A DNA stretch of 64,000 nt from VXNE01 sp965203615. Lineage in GTDB: Bacteria; Pseudomonadota; Gammaproteobacteria; Pseudomonadales; Azotimanducaceae. Positions within the stretch are counted from its first letter, which is position 1. Every line of letters begins with the position of its first letter. A program made the position numbers and the translations under genes. The DNA is taken from NCBI GenBank assembly GCA_965203615.1, contig OZ241900.1:434001-498000 (forward strand), written 5' to 3'. Below the pieces are notes generated by a model that saw only the letters and a program-made list of their open reading frames with translations, was not told the origin of the DNA and searched no databases. Positions 8,319 through 16,046 of the stretch are shown piece by piece.

Positions 8319-8955
8319 ATGGACTGCGGCGCTGCGCGGCTCAACACGCCCTGGAGGCCCGCAGGTCGGCTGTCTGGGGCCGCCGCCGCTTCGCGGCACG
8401 CGCTCCAGTCGCCTACGGCGACCCGAACCCCCTTAAGGATTTCGGCTCGTTCGGCCGACAGTCACTCGCGCTTCCGTCCTCCGGGCGCCAAGACTCATCG
8501 ACAGTGTTGCTGAACCAGCGTGACTCGCTGGTCGCGAGGTTCGACCGCCGGGCGGCTTCATGCCGCAGAAGAGGCCCCTCCCGCTGCGGCGCGGCCTGTC
8601 AAGGGCGACGGTACCGTCGGCGTAGCACACCCTTTACAGGCTGCGACGCGCCGCCGACGCTGCCGTTCCGGATGGCGACCGGGCTCCCTTTCGCATCGCG
8701 GCGTTCGTCTCCCTGACCACGGGCGCTCACCACGCCACTCCCCGGTCGCCATCCCTGCCCCCAGGCGAGCGCCTTGTCCGGTGCCTTCTTCCAAATTGGG
8801 TTCGACCCGTCTGCGACCTCCCGAAACTTACTGAACGTGACTTAACATTCTGATAAGAATAAAGTTTTGAAGTAGCCCTCGCTGGAGGCTACGATCGGCC
8901 AGATGTATCCGGCAACCGTTCTTTCGCGACCGTTAGCACCGCCGCAAACCCGCCA
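8319..8955. other. intergenic stretch, probably degraded
   Basis: This stretch of 637 bases between the insertion sequence and the HTH gene has no supported gene. It has short open frames on both strands with arginine-rich, low-information translations, and a hairpin CCAGCG-TGACT-CGCTGG at 8515-8531. It could be residue of older mobile DNA. Confidence 0.4.
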
Positions 8956-9198
8956 GTGACTTGCCATACTTCCGCCTTCGACGCCTCCGCCGAGGCCGCA
9001 CGCCTGAAAGCGGAGACCCGCGCGCGCCGACCCCGCCGCCTCGGGCGCTCCCGACTCGACCGGTACGCCCACGAACTGCTTGCGCTCGCGGACGAGGGCT
9101 GCACGACCGCGGAACTGCGGCGCTGGCTGTCCGACCGCCGCGTGCATGTCCACCACTCCACCGTCGCCCGCTGGCTGCGCCGCCGCGCCAACGGCTGA
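8956..9198 (+). CDS. small helix-turn-helix protein of an integrase module
   Basis: A protein of 80 residues starting with GTG. The C-terminal half is a helix-turn-helix: the segment from LLALADEGCTTAEL through HHSTVARWLRRR has the spacing of a small resolvase- or repressor-like DNA-binding domain. The N-terminus is basic. It lies 12 bases upstream of the disrupted integrase and probably forms one operon with it and, originally, with the coiled-coil gene now at 13554. A likely role is directing or regulating the integrase. The start codon is uncertain because no strong ribosome site is visible. Confidence 0.55.
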   Translation: MTCHTSAFDASAEAARLKAETRARRPRRLGRSRLDRYAHELLALADEGCTTAELRRWLSDRRVHVHHSTVARWLRRRANG

Positions 9199-9210
9199 CC
9201 GACAGGTTCC

Positions 9211-9996
9211 GTGCCGAGATTCCGCTCCACCCAGCCGCCCGAGCGCCAAGCCGCGAGCGTGATCGCCCGGCTCGTCGAGGACGGCGCGTTGCGCCGCAAT
9301 CCGGACCGCCCGCCGTCGGTGCGCACCGTGGCCAACTACCGCGACTGCCTGCTCCAGGTCGCCCGCCACATCGCTCCGGATGGACGGGAGCTCCGCGACC
9401 TCGACGCCGACGCCGCCGTCGAATACCTCCGCACCCGCGTCGACGATCTCGCCCAGAAGGCACTCGACATGCACCGCCAGGCGCTGCAGGCCATGCTGGT
9501 CCACGTCAGCCGCCGCCTGCCCGAGGGCCAGCGTCTGACGGTGGTCCGCTCTCACAGGCCGCGGCGCAAGGGCGGGCGGGCCTACACGCCGCAGCAGGTC
9601 CGCATGGTCGCGGCGGCGCAGAACGACCGCAACGGCCTGACCACCCTGATCGCCCACGCCGCCGGCCTGCGCGCCCACGAGGTGCCCACGCTCGCGCGCC
9701 CCGGCGAGCAGCCCCCCGACCGCCGCCCCTCGCGCCCGGAGAAGTTCGCTGGGAGGCCGGGGCGGGACTACACCGTGATCGGGAAGGGCGGCCTCGTGCG
9801 CGTCGTGCGCCTGCCGGAGCATCTGGCCGAGCGCCTCGAGGAGCGCCGCCTCGCCGAACCGGCGCGGGTCGTCGACCGCGGCATCCGCTACGTCTCGCGC
9901 TACGACGTCGCCGGCGGCGTGGCGTGGAGCGTCAGCTTCGGCAGCGCCTCCAAGCGCGCGCTCGGCTGGTCGAGGGGCGCCCACGGGGTACGCCAT
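9211..9996 (+). pseudogene. tyrosine integrase, N-terminal part, split by the RIT element
   Basis: About 262 codons of a tyrosine recombinase of the Integrase_1 type (with an N-terminal SAM-like domain). Visible are the first catalytic arginine in GLRAHEVPTL and the HxxR box in GAHGVRH (H258, R261). The frame then enters the RIT element and ends after 30 unrelated codons (stop at 10084-10086). The missing end, with the second histidine and the nucleophilic tyrosine, is found in frame at 13429-13554. Joining the two gives a normal-looking protein of about 302 residues. The insertion lies in the codon just after the HxxR arginine, so the enzyme should be inactive. Confidence 0.85.
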
Positions 9997-10020
9997 TATT
10001 CGGGAGGCCGGATTATTCCG
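9994..10020. repeat. left inverted repeat of the RIT element
   Basis: It contains two ATTATTC-type boxes (ATTATTCGG and CCGGATTATTCCG). A further inverted copy, CCGGAATAATCCGG, lies at 10091-10104, so the left end has three probable recombinase-binding boxes. Confidence 0.8.
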
Positions 10021-10150
10021 AAGTGGCGTCTGTCTTTCGGCAAAAGTATCTGGATTTCAGTGGCATCAAGCACGGGTATTGGTTGAGTTTCCGGAATAAT
10101 CCGGGCGTCTTCTCCTGCTGGCAATGTCGCCAGCCACATGGAGAAGACGG

Positions 10151-11383
10151 ATGTCTATCGAACTTTTCTTTCCGGGCCCAAGAAGCCGGCGGGGGTTGCG
10201 GGTCGGACCGCTGGCCGTCGAACTCGACGGGTTCGCCTCTTGGCTCGCAACGCAGGGATACGCCCGCCAGACCGGCGAGACCAAGCTTCGGCTTGTAAGC
10301 CACCTCAGCCGCTGGCTTGAGCGCGAGGGGCTTGGGGTCGAGGCCTTGGACGAGGCGCGTTTCGATCGGTTCCTGCGCACGCGCGGAAAACCCAACGGCG
10401 GAGCGGTTCTGGGTCGGGAACTGTTGGCCCATCTGCGCCGTGGAGGCCGGATCCCCCATGCTCCCGAAGACACGGCCAGCGACGACGCGATCACGCGGAT
10501 CGAACGCATCTACGAGCGCTTTCTCGTCAACGAGCGCGGCCTGAGTCCGTTGACGGTCGGCAAATATCTCCCCGTCGTGCGCGCGTTTCTCACGGAGCGC
10601 TTCGAAACGGGGGCCGTGGCCCTTGAGACGCTGGGCGCCAGGGACGTCAACCGGTTCATCGTGCGCCACTCCCAGGGCTTCGCCCGCTCCCATGCCAAGG
10701 GTCTCGCCACGGCGTTGCGCAGCTTCCTGCGCCACCTGCGCCAGCGCGGGGACATCGCCGTCGACCTCGCCGGCGCGATCCCGCCGATCACGAACTGGCG
10801 TTTGTCGGAGCTGCCGAAGTCGCTTCCCCCCGAGGGGGTGGAGTCGGTTCTGGAAAGCTGCGACCGCAATACGGCCGTCGGTCGGCGGGACCACGCCATC
10901 CTCTTGCTGCTGGCGCGGCTGGGCCTGCGCGGCGGCGAAGTGGCCACCCTGACGCTGGAAGACATCGACTGGGACAAGGGGCTGGTGACCCTGACCGGCA
11001 AAGGGCGGCGTCGCGAGGCGCTGCCCCTGCCCGAGGAAGTCGGGAGCGCTCTGGCGGCCTATCTGCGGGACGGCCGCCCGTCGTGCGCGACGCGGCGCGT
11101 GTTCGTTCGCGCGATAGCCCCGCACCGGGGCTTCAGCTCCACGATGGCCATCTGCGATATCGTGCGGCGGGCGCTGGCTCGCGCGGGCATCGAGGCGCCC
11201 TTGAAGGGCGCGCACCTCCTGCGCCGCTCCCTGGCTTGCGGCATGCTCAAGAACGGCGCGTCGCTCGAAGAGATCGGGCAGGTCCTGCGCCACCGGCATC
11301 CCGAGACCACCCAGATCTACGCCAAGGTCGACCTCGATGCGTTGCGCGCGCTGGCGCCCGAGTGGCCGGGAGGTGCGTCGTGA
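10151..11383 (+). CDS. RIT tyrosine recombinase A
   Basis: First of three recombinases (410 residues from the ATG at 10151; an ATG at 10124 would add nine). A SAM-like N-terminal core-binding domain precedes the catalytic domain. Catalytic residues seen: Arg in LGLRGGEVATL, Lys in LTGKGRR, HxxR in HLLRRSLA, His in LRHRHPETTQ and Tyr in QIYAKVD. Its stop overlaps the GTG start of the next gene (GTGA). RIT proteins are thought to act together in moving the element. All active-site residues are present, so it looks functional. Confidence 0.9.
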   Translation: MSIELFFPGPRSRRGLRVGPLAVELDGFASWLATQGYARQTGETKLRLVSHLSRWLEREGLGVEALDEARFDRFLRTRGKPNGGAVLGRELLAHLRRGGRIPHAPEDTASDDAITRIERIYERFLVNERGLSPLTVGKYLPVVRAFLTERFETGAVALETLGARDVNRFIVRHSQGFARSHAKGLATALRSFLRHLRQRGDIAVDLAGAIPPITNWRLSELPKSLPPEGVESVLESCDRNTAVGRRDHAILLLLARLGLRGGEVATLTLEDIDWDKGLVTLTGKGRRREALPLPEEVGSALAAYLRDGRPSCATRRVFVRAIAPHRGFSSTMAICDIVRRALARAGIEAPLKGAHLLRRSLACGMLKNGASLEEIGQVLRHRHPETTQIYAKVDLDALRALAPEWPGGAS

Positions 11384-12321
11384 ACGATCTCCGCACCCTG
11401 CTCGACGAGTATCTCGCCACGCGCCGCGCGCTTGGCGTCAAGCTGGAGGCCACGGGCCGGTTGCTTGAGCGCTTCGTCGCGTTCGCCGGCCAGCAAGAAG
11501 CCCTCTTCGTCACCACGGAACTGGCGCTTCGGTGGGCCACCCAGCCGATCCATGCGCAGCCGGCCCAGTGGGCCAAGCGGCTCGGCCTGGTGCGCGGCTT
11601 CGCCCGCTATGCGAACGCTGTGGACCCTCGGCACCAGATCCCGCCGCAGGGCCTGATCGCCCACCGGTACCGCCGTCAGCCGCCCCACATCTACAGCGAC
11701 CGGGAGATCGCCGACCTGATCGCGGCGGCGCGTGAGCTGCCCGGGACCACCGGACTCAGGCCCTTCACCTATGCCACGCTGCTGGCGTTGCTGGCGGTCA
11801 CGGGCATGCGCACCGGCGAGGTCCTGAACCTCGACCGGGACGATGTCGACTTCGTCGGCGGCGTTCTGACCGTTCGCGACAGCAAGTTCGGCAAGTCGCG
11901 CCACATCGCGCTGCACGAGTCCACGAACCTTGCGCTGGGCCGCTTCGCGGCGCAACGCGACCGGCTCTGCCCCGCTCCCCGCGATCCGGCGTTCTTCCTG
12001 AACGAAAGCGGCACGCGGATCACCGAGTCGACGCTGCGCTGGACGTTCGTCCGGCTGTCCCGGCGGACAGGGCTCCGGGAACCTGCGAAATCCAGCGGGC
12101 ACGGCCCCCGCCTCCTTGACATGCGCCACTCGTTCGCCGTCGGCACGCTGGTGCGGTGGCACCGGGACGGCGTCGACGTCGAGCGTCACATCCCGCGCCT
12201 CGCGACCTGGCTCGGCCATGCCCACGTGAGCGACACCTACTGGTACCTCTCCGCCACCCCGGAACTGATGCGGGCCGCCGCCCGGCGGCTCGACCGCATC
12301 GCGCCGAGGCCGCGGCCATGA
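11380..12321 (+). CDS. RIT tyrosine recombinase B
   Basis: Second recombinase, 313 residues, GTG start overlapping the previous stop by four bases. Catalytic Arg in GMRTGEVLNL, Lys in SKFGKSRH, MRHS (the HxxR position reads D-M-R, so the first His is replaced: LLDMRHSFAV), His in WLGHAHVSD and Tyr in TYWYL. The change at the HxxR histidine may be normal for RitB proteins; I cannot check. It is followed by another ATGA overlap. Confidence 0.88.
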   Translation: MNDLRTLLDEYLATRRALGVKLEATGRLLERFVAFAGQQEALFVTTELALRWATQPIHAQPAQWAKRLGLVRGFARYANAVDPRHQIPPQGLIAHRYRRQPPHIYSDREIADLIAAARELPGTTGLRPFTYATLLALLAVTGMRTGEVLNLDRDDVDFVGGVLTVRDSKFGKSRHIALHESTNLALGRFAAQRDRLCPAPRDPAFFLNESGTRITESTLRWTFVRLSRRTGLREPAKSSGHGPRLLDMRHSFAVGTLVRWHRDGVDVERHIPRLATWLGHAHVSDTYWYLSATPELMRAAARRLDRIAPRPRP

Positions 12322-13316
12322 AGGCTCCCGCCGACTTCCCGAGGCTCCTGGCCATGTTCTTCAGCAGCCACCTGATGCAGCAGCGCCGGGCAAGCCCGCA
12401 TACCATCGCCAGCTACCGGGACACCTTCCGGCTGCTGGTGCGCTACGCCCAGCGGGAGTTGAAGAAGCCGCCTTCGGAACTGGCGCTCGAAGACCTCGAC
12501 TCCGCCTTCATCGGCGACTTCCTCAGCCACCTGGAAGACGAGCGCGGCAACGGTGCGCGCTCCCGCAACGCCCGCTTGACCGCGATCCGGTCCTTCTTCC
12601 GCCACGTCGCCTTGCACGAGCCGCAACACGCGGCCCTGGCGCAACGCGTTCTGGCCATGCCGAGCAAACGTTACCTCCGGTCGCCCGTGGCCTGGCTCGA
12701 CCGGGACGAAGTCGAAGCGCTGCTCCGCGCCCCGGACCCGCGGACCCGGTTCGGCCGCCGCGACCGGACCCTGCTCGCGGTGGCGGTGCAGACCGGGCTG
12801 CGGGCGTCGGAACTGATCGGACTGCGTCGCCGCGACGTGCATCTTGGCGCCGGCGCCCATCTGCGCTGTCACGGCAAGGGACGAAAGGAACGCCACACGC
12901 CGCTGCGCAGGGATGCGGCGGCGATGCTGAACGCGTGGCTGAAGGAACGCGGCGGCGAACCGGACGACCCCGTGTTCCCGAACCAACGCGGCCGGGCGCT
13001 GAGCCATGACAGCCTCGGCTACCTGCTGGACAAGCATCTGGCCACGGCGCGGGTCGACTGCCCCTCGCTCGGGAACAAGCGCGTCACCCCGCATTGCCTG
13101 CGCCACACCGCGGCCATGGACCTTCTCGCGAACGGCGTCGACCGGGCGGTCATCGCGCTATGGCTCGGCCACGAGTCCGTCGAAACGACGTTCATTTACC
13201 TGCATGCCGACCTCGAACTCAAAGAGCGGGCGATGGCCAAGACCTCGCCTTCGGACATCCGACCGGCTCGCTACCGGCCCGACGACGACCTGTTGGCCTT
13301 CCTGAACGGTCTCTGA
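12318..13316 (+). CDS. RIT tyrosine recombinase C
   Basis: Third recombinase, 332 residues, ATG overlapping the stop of gene B. It has a complete active site: Arg in GLRASELIGL, Lys in CHGKGRKERH, HxxR in HCLRHTAAMD, His in LGHESVETT and Tyr in FIYLHAD. The overall form is close to XerC/D-type integrases. It ends 57 bases before the right inverted repeat. Confidence 0.9.
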   Translation: MKAPADFPRLLAMFFSSHLMQQRRASPHTIASYRDTFRLLVRYAQRELKKPPSELALEDLDSAFIGDFLSHLEDERGNGARSRNARLTAIRSFFRHVALHEPQHAALAQRVLAMPSKRYLRSPVAWLDRDEVEALLRAPDPRTRFGRRDRTLLAVAVQTGLRASELIGLRRRDVHLGAGAHLRCHGKGRKERHTPLRRDAAAMLNAWLKERGGEPDDPVFPNQRGRALSHDSLGYLLDKHLATARVDCPSLGNKRVTPHCLRHTAAMDLLANGVDRAVIALWLGHESVETTFIYLHADLELKERAMAKTSPSDIRPARYRPDDDLLAFLNGL

Positions 13317-13373
13317 TTATTACGGAAACGATGGACCGAAGAGCCCGTGATCCGCCGCCTCCCGCTGCGAATC

Positions 13374-13400
13374 CGGAATAATCCGGTGTCCGGAATAATG
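13374..13400. repeat. right inverted repeat of the RIT element
   Basis: Complement of the left repeat with three mismatches. Further boxes of the same type lie nearby: GATTATTACGG at 13315 and TTATTCCGA at 13405. Confidence 0.8.
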
Positions 13401-13428
13401 CCTCTTATTCCGAAGTCGTAATAAGCGG

Positions 13429-13554
13429 CACTCGTACGCCCAGGAGCGCATGCGGGAACTGCAGCGGCTGCTCGTGCGCGCCGACGCGCTTGAGACCGTC
13501 AGCCAGGAACTCGGGCATTTCCGCCCGGAGATCACGGAGACCTACTTGAGGTGA
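13429..13554 (+). pseudogene. tyrosine integrase, C-terminal end, cut off by the RIT element
   Basis: Forty-one codons that continue the integrase begun at 9211: HSYAQERMRELQ, then SQELGHFRPEITETYLR and a stop. They hold the second catalytic histidine (LGHF) and the tyrosine nucleophile (TYLR) typical of Integrase_1 proteins. The frame lines up exactly with codon 262 of the N-terminal part, proving one ancestral gene. Confidence 0.85.
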
Positions 13555-14117
13555 TGCGCCTCACGCTGGAGCTCAAGCCGCCCGTCGCCGAGAGCCTCGA
13601 CCGCGTCGTGCGCGCCGAGTGGAACGAGGAGCCGACCCACTGGACCCGTTGCGCCGTATTCATCAACCTCGTGCTTGAGCGCGCTCGGCAGCTACCCGAA
13701 CGCGGGCACAGCGAAGCTGGCGCCGGACAGGCGCGGCAGCCGCGCCGCGAAGCACCCGAGGCCGTCCGCCGCGAACGGGACACGCTGCGCAAGGCGCTGG
13801 AGGCCGAGCGCGCCACGCGCCGCCGCGACCGCGAGCGGCACGCCCGGATCCGCGCCAGTCTCCGCAACGCCCGGGGCGCGGTCTCGCGTCTCGAGGACTC
13901 CCGCGCCGGGTATCGCCACCTCGCGTTGCGCGTCGAGGCCGCGCTCCTTCGCGCGCCGCGGCGCGACGATCCAGGCGGCCTCGAAGACCGCCTCCGCCCG
14001 GCGCTGCGCCATGCTGGCTTCGAGCTTCCGGACTCCAGCATCCCGGCCCGGTCCGCCGCGGACTCCCGCGCGCCGCCCCGCCGCGATTCGCCGCCGAAAC
14101 GCCGCAAGACTTCCTGA
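13554..14117 (+). CDS. coiled-coil protein of the integrase module
   Basis: A protein of 187 residues whose ATG overlaps the integrase stop (GTGATG), so it was the third gene of the HTH-integrase operon. Residues 1-45 (LTLELKPPVAESLDRVVRAE) look folded; residues about 55-130 are an Arg/Glu/Ala-rich coiled coil; the end is a basic, proline-rich tail. The arrangement recalls integrase helper proteins such as the small TnpC of Tn554-type elements, but I cannot show homology. The RIT insertion has separated it from its original promoter by 3.4 kb. Confidence 0.55.
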   Translation: MRLTLELKPPVAESLDRVVRAEWNEEPTHWTRCAVFINLVLERARQLPERGHSEAGAGQARQPRREAPEAVRRERDTLRKALEAERATRRRDRERHARIRASLRNARGAVSRLEDSRAGYRHLALRVEAALLRAPRRDDPGGLEDRLRPALRHAGFELPDSSIPARSAADSRAPPRRDSPPKRRKTS

Positions 14118-14577
14118 GCCGCAACGTCCGTCCGCCTAAACCGCGGCTCGTCCCCCCAGCGCGCACATCCCGGGCCACACACCCCCCGACGCACACTACT
14201 GAATTGCTAAGCACGCGGCGCTTGCCACCCCCCGCGGCCGCGTGTAGGGTTCCCGCCGTTCCTTTGTACCTCCGGGTACGTGCGTGGTGCCCCGCCATAC
14301 CAACAACGGGGAAAACTGCCGCCAGCGGCGGCTATCAGCGATCCCCCTGCTGAGACTGGGGAGAGACGATCAGGCAGACCGCGGGTGACCCCAACGGGAC
14401 GCCTGATCCGCAGCCCACCCCCGGCTGATCCGAACGGGAACGCGCCAGACATGGCGCGGCAGGACGTTCCACTGCCCTCGAAACGGAACCGCCGCCCGCG
14501 ACAGGGCAAGCGTGCGAACAGTGCCGACGCCGTCCGCGAGGACGAAACGGGTGCGAAGAGGATGACCGGACTTCTCA

Positions 14578-14640
14578 ACCGCGATTCCGCTCAGCGCCGA
14601 CCGAGCGACAAGCATCGGTCGGATGCGAGAGATACTTACA
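14578..14640 (+). repeat. imperfect direct repeat, copy 1
   Basis: It begins ACCGCGATTCCGCTCAGC, contains CATCGGTCGGATGCGAG and ends CTTACA. The second copy starts 111 bases later. Confidence 0.7.
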
Positions 14641-14688
14641 ACACCGCCGAACGCTTGTCGCCATACGCCCGACCCGATGGATGTCTGC

Positions 14689-14753
14689 ACCGCGATTCCG
14701 CTCAGCACCAACCCATGGCAAACATCGGTCGGATGCGAGTAACCTTACTTACA
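14689..14753 (+). repeat. imperfect direct repeat, copy 2
   Basis: It has the same start, middle and end blocks as copy 1, with a changed centre and two extra bases. Confidence 0.7.
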
Positions 14754-14834
14754 TGACAGCGAAGTCGCTTGCACAGCCACGGTCCACTTCCGTGGCAACC
14801 TAGTCGTGCATCACAGATGCCCGGTACGACCGCG

Positions 14835-16046
14835 TTAATCCATCGTCGAAGTCCGCAGCAAGCGCTCCATCAGAGACTCCACCAATGCCGACGCCCCCTT
14901 GCACCCCGGCTCAGAAGCATCGCTGATGGCTTGAGCCTGTTCAATGATCCGCCAAAAGCGACTCTGAAGCTCGATCGGGGGGACAGGCATGCCCAGTGAC
15001 TGTATCTCCCTCGCATTGATGTTTGCCTGCCCTATGGCCCCACGTGCCATACCAAAAAGCTGTCGCTTAACCGACGCTGAGTTCAGGAAGGCCCACACAT
15101 AGCCGGGAAAGACGTGAGTTGCGTCAAGGCGCAACCGAATGAAGTAGGACGCAGCAACTGCCTCGAAGCGGCCGTCCCACACCCCCGTCTTTCCGACAAG
15201 TTCTTTGCTGTTCGTTCGATTGAACAGAATGTCGCCGGGTCTGAGTGAGTGTTTTTCCATTTCCGCATTGGGGAGAGTCACGAACTTCATATCGGCGCAA
15301 TCAAGGTAGCCGTCAAACGTGACATTACCCATCCGAATAACAGGCACGCCATTTCCCTCCATGCTGCTAAAGGGCTTCTTGCTCGTCCCGTAGCGTGCCG
15401 ACACGCACAAGTCTCTGATTTGCCGTACGCTCCATCCCATGGGGTTCCGCATAGGATCGCCGAACATCCTGACGAATAGCGCCGGCACGAACTCCCGCAA
15501 CCTCTCCGCCGCCCGATCCCGCAGCCGCTCGATCCTCGCCGCCCGGTTCAGGATCGCCACGATCCGCCGCTGCTCGTCCAAAGGCGGCAGAGGAATCGGA
15601 TGCGAAAGGTAGCGCTTGGTTTCGAGGTTTCGGATACCCGATGTGTGCTTTTGGTATTGCAGAGTCCCACCAGAGAGATGGAGGTGGCGGAGACACCAGA
15701 AGAGGAACTCGGGCTCGGCGATAGTGCGCTCAACACGCAAACGCGCGGTGAAGTTCCCAAACGCGTGCGCAATGTTATGGCCGCGAAACAGACAAACACG
15801 TCCAACCGGCTGGTTTGGCCCACCGCCTGATTTCTCCAGAATGATGTCGTTCGGTTCGAGCGTCTTGCTTGCCCGCTTCCGCAGCTCAATGTTGCGATAC
15901 GTCAAGTTCTCGAATCGAAGCGATCCGTCCGGTCTAAAGTTAGTAGATCGCAGAACACTGATGCCGTTTGCCTCGACTTCAGGTCCCCACACGCCCGAGT
16001 CGTGGAGGACCAACAACTCTTTCAGAGGAACGCATGGGTAGCTCAT
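14835..16046 (-). CDS. hsdS: type I restriction-modification specificity subunit
   Basis: The DNA-sequence-recognition subunit of the type I complex, 403 residues. It has two target-recognition domains. The first ends with the conserved PLPPLDEQRRIVAILN at about 152-167, leading into a helical spacer (RIERLRDRAAERLREF). The second ends with PVPPIELQSRFWRIIEQAQAI and a short final helix. The ATG overlaps the hsdM stop by four bases (ATGA). The gene is intact and last in the operon. Confidence 0.93.
   Translation of the reverse strand: MSYPCVPLKELLVLHDSGVWGPEVEANGISVLRSTNFRPDGSLRFENLTYRNIELRKRASKTLEPNDIILEKSGGGPNQPVGRVCLFRGHNIAHAFGNFTARLRVERTIAEPEFLFWCLRHLHLSGGTLQYQKHTSGIRNLETKRYLSHPIPLPPLDEQRRIVAILNRAARIERLRDRAAERLREFVPALFVRMFGDPMRNPMGWSVRQIRDLCVSARYGTSKKPFSSMEGNGVPVIRMGNVTFDGYLDCADMKFVTLPNAEMEKHSLRPGDILFNRTNSKELVGKTGVWDGRFEAVAASYFIRLRLDATHVFPGYVWAFLNSASVKRQLFGMARGAIGQANINAREIQSLGMPVPPIELQSRFWRIIEQAQAISDASEPGCKGASALVESLMERLLRTSTMD

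Larger units (their letters stand above)
9994..13428. mobile_element. RIT element (recombinase in trio)
   Basis: About 3.4 kb carrying three tyrosine recombinase genes in tandem with four-base overlaps, the hallmark of RIT elements. It is flanked by 27-base inverted repeats (24 of 27 matching). It interrupts an integrase gene, whose reading frame resumes exactly at 13429, so the edges are well defined. On the right about 28 further bases with an imperfect palindrome (13404-13425) lie outside the inverted repeat. No obvious target duplication beyond two bases (CA). Confidence 0.9.
14118..14834. other. intergenic stretch with direct repeats
   Basis: This stretch of 717 bases between the coiled-coil gene and hsdS has no supported gene. 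It contains several GC-rich hairpins around 14280-14460 and a pair of 63- to 65-base direct repeats, listed below. It could be the edge of an element, an att region or an unrecognised structured RNA. Confidence 0.45.

Noticed and set aside
10013..11299. 428-codon minus-strand frame over the first RIT gene
   Set aside because: It has no family motifs, and the plus strand has a full tyrosine recombinase active site.
9987..13440. GTACGCC on both sides of the RIT element as a target duplication
   Set aside because: Rejoining the integrase reading frame shows that both copies are native parts of the gene (codons for GVRHSYA), not created by insertion.
14240..14480. HEARO- or transposon-associated structured RNA
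   Set aside because: The region has GC-rich stems, but no neighbouring IscB/TnpB gene and no motif I can verify by eye.
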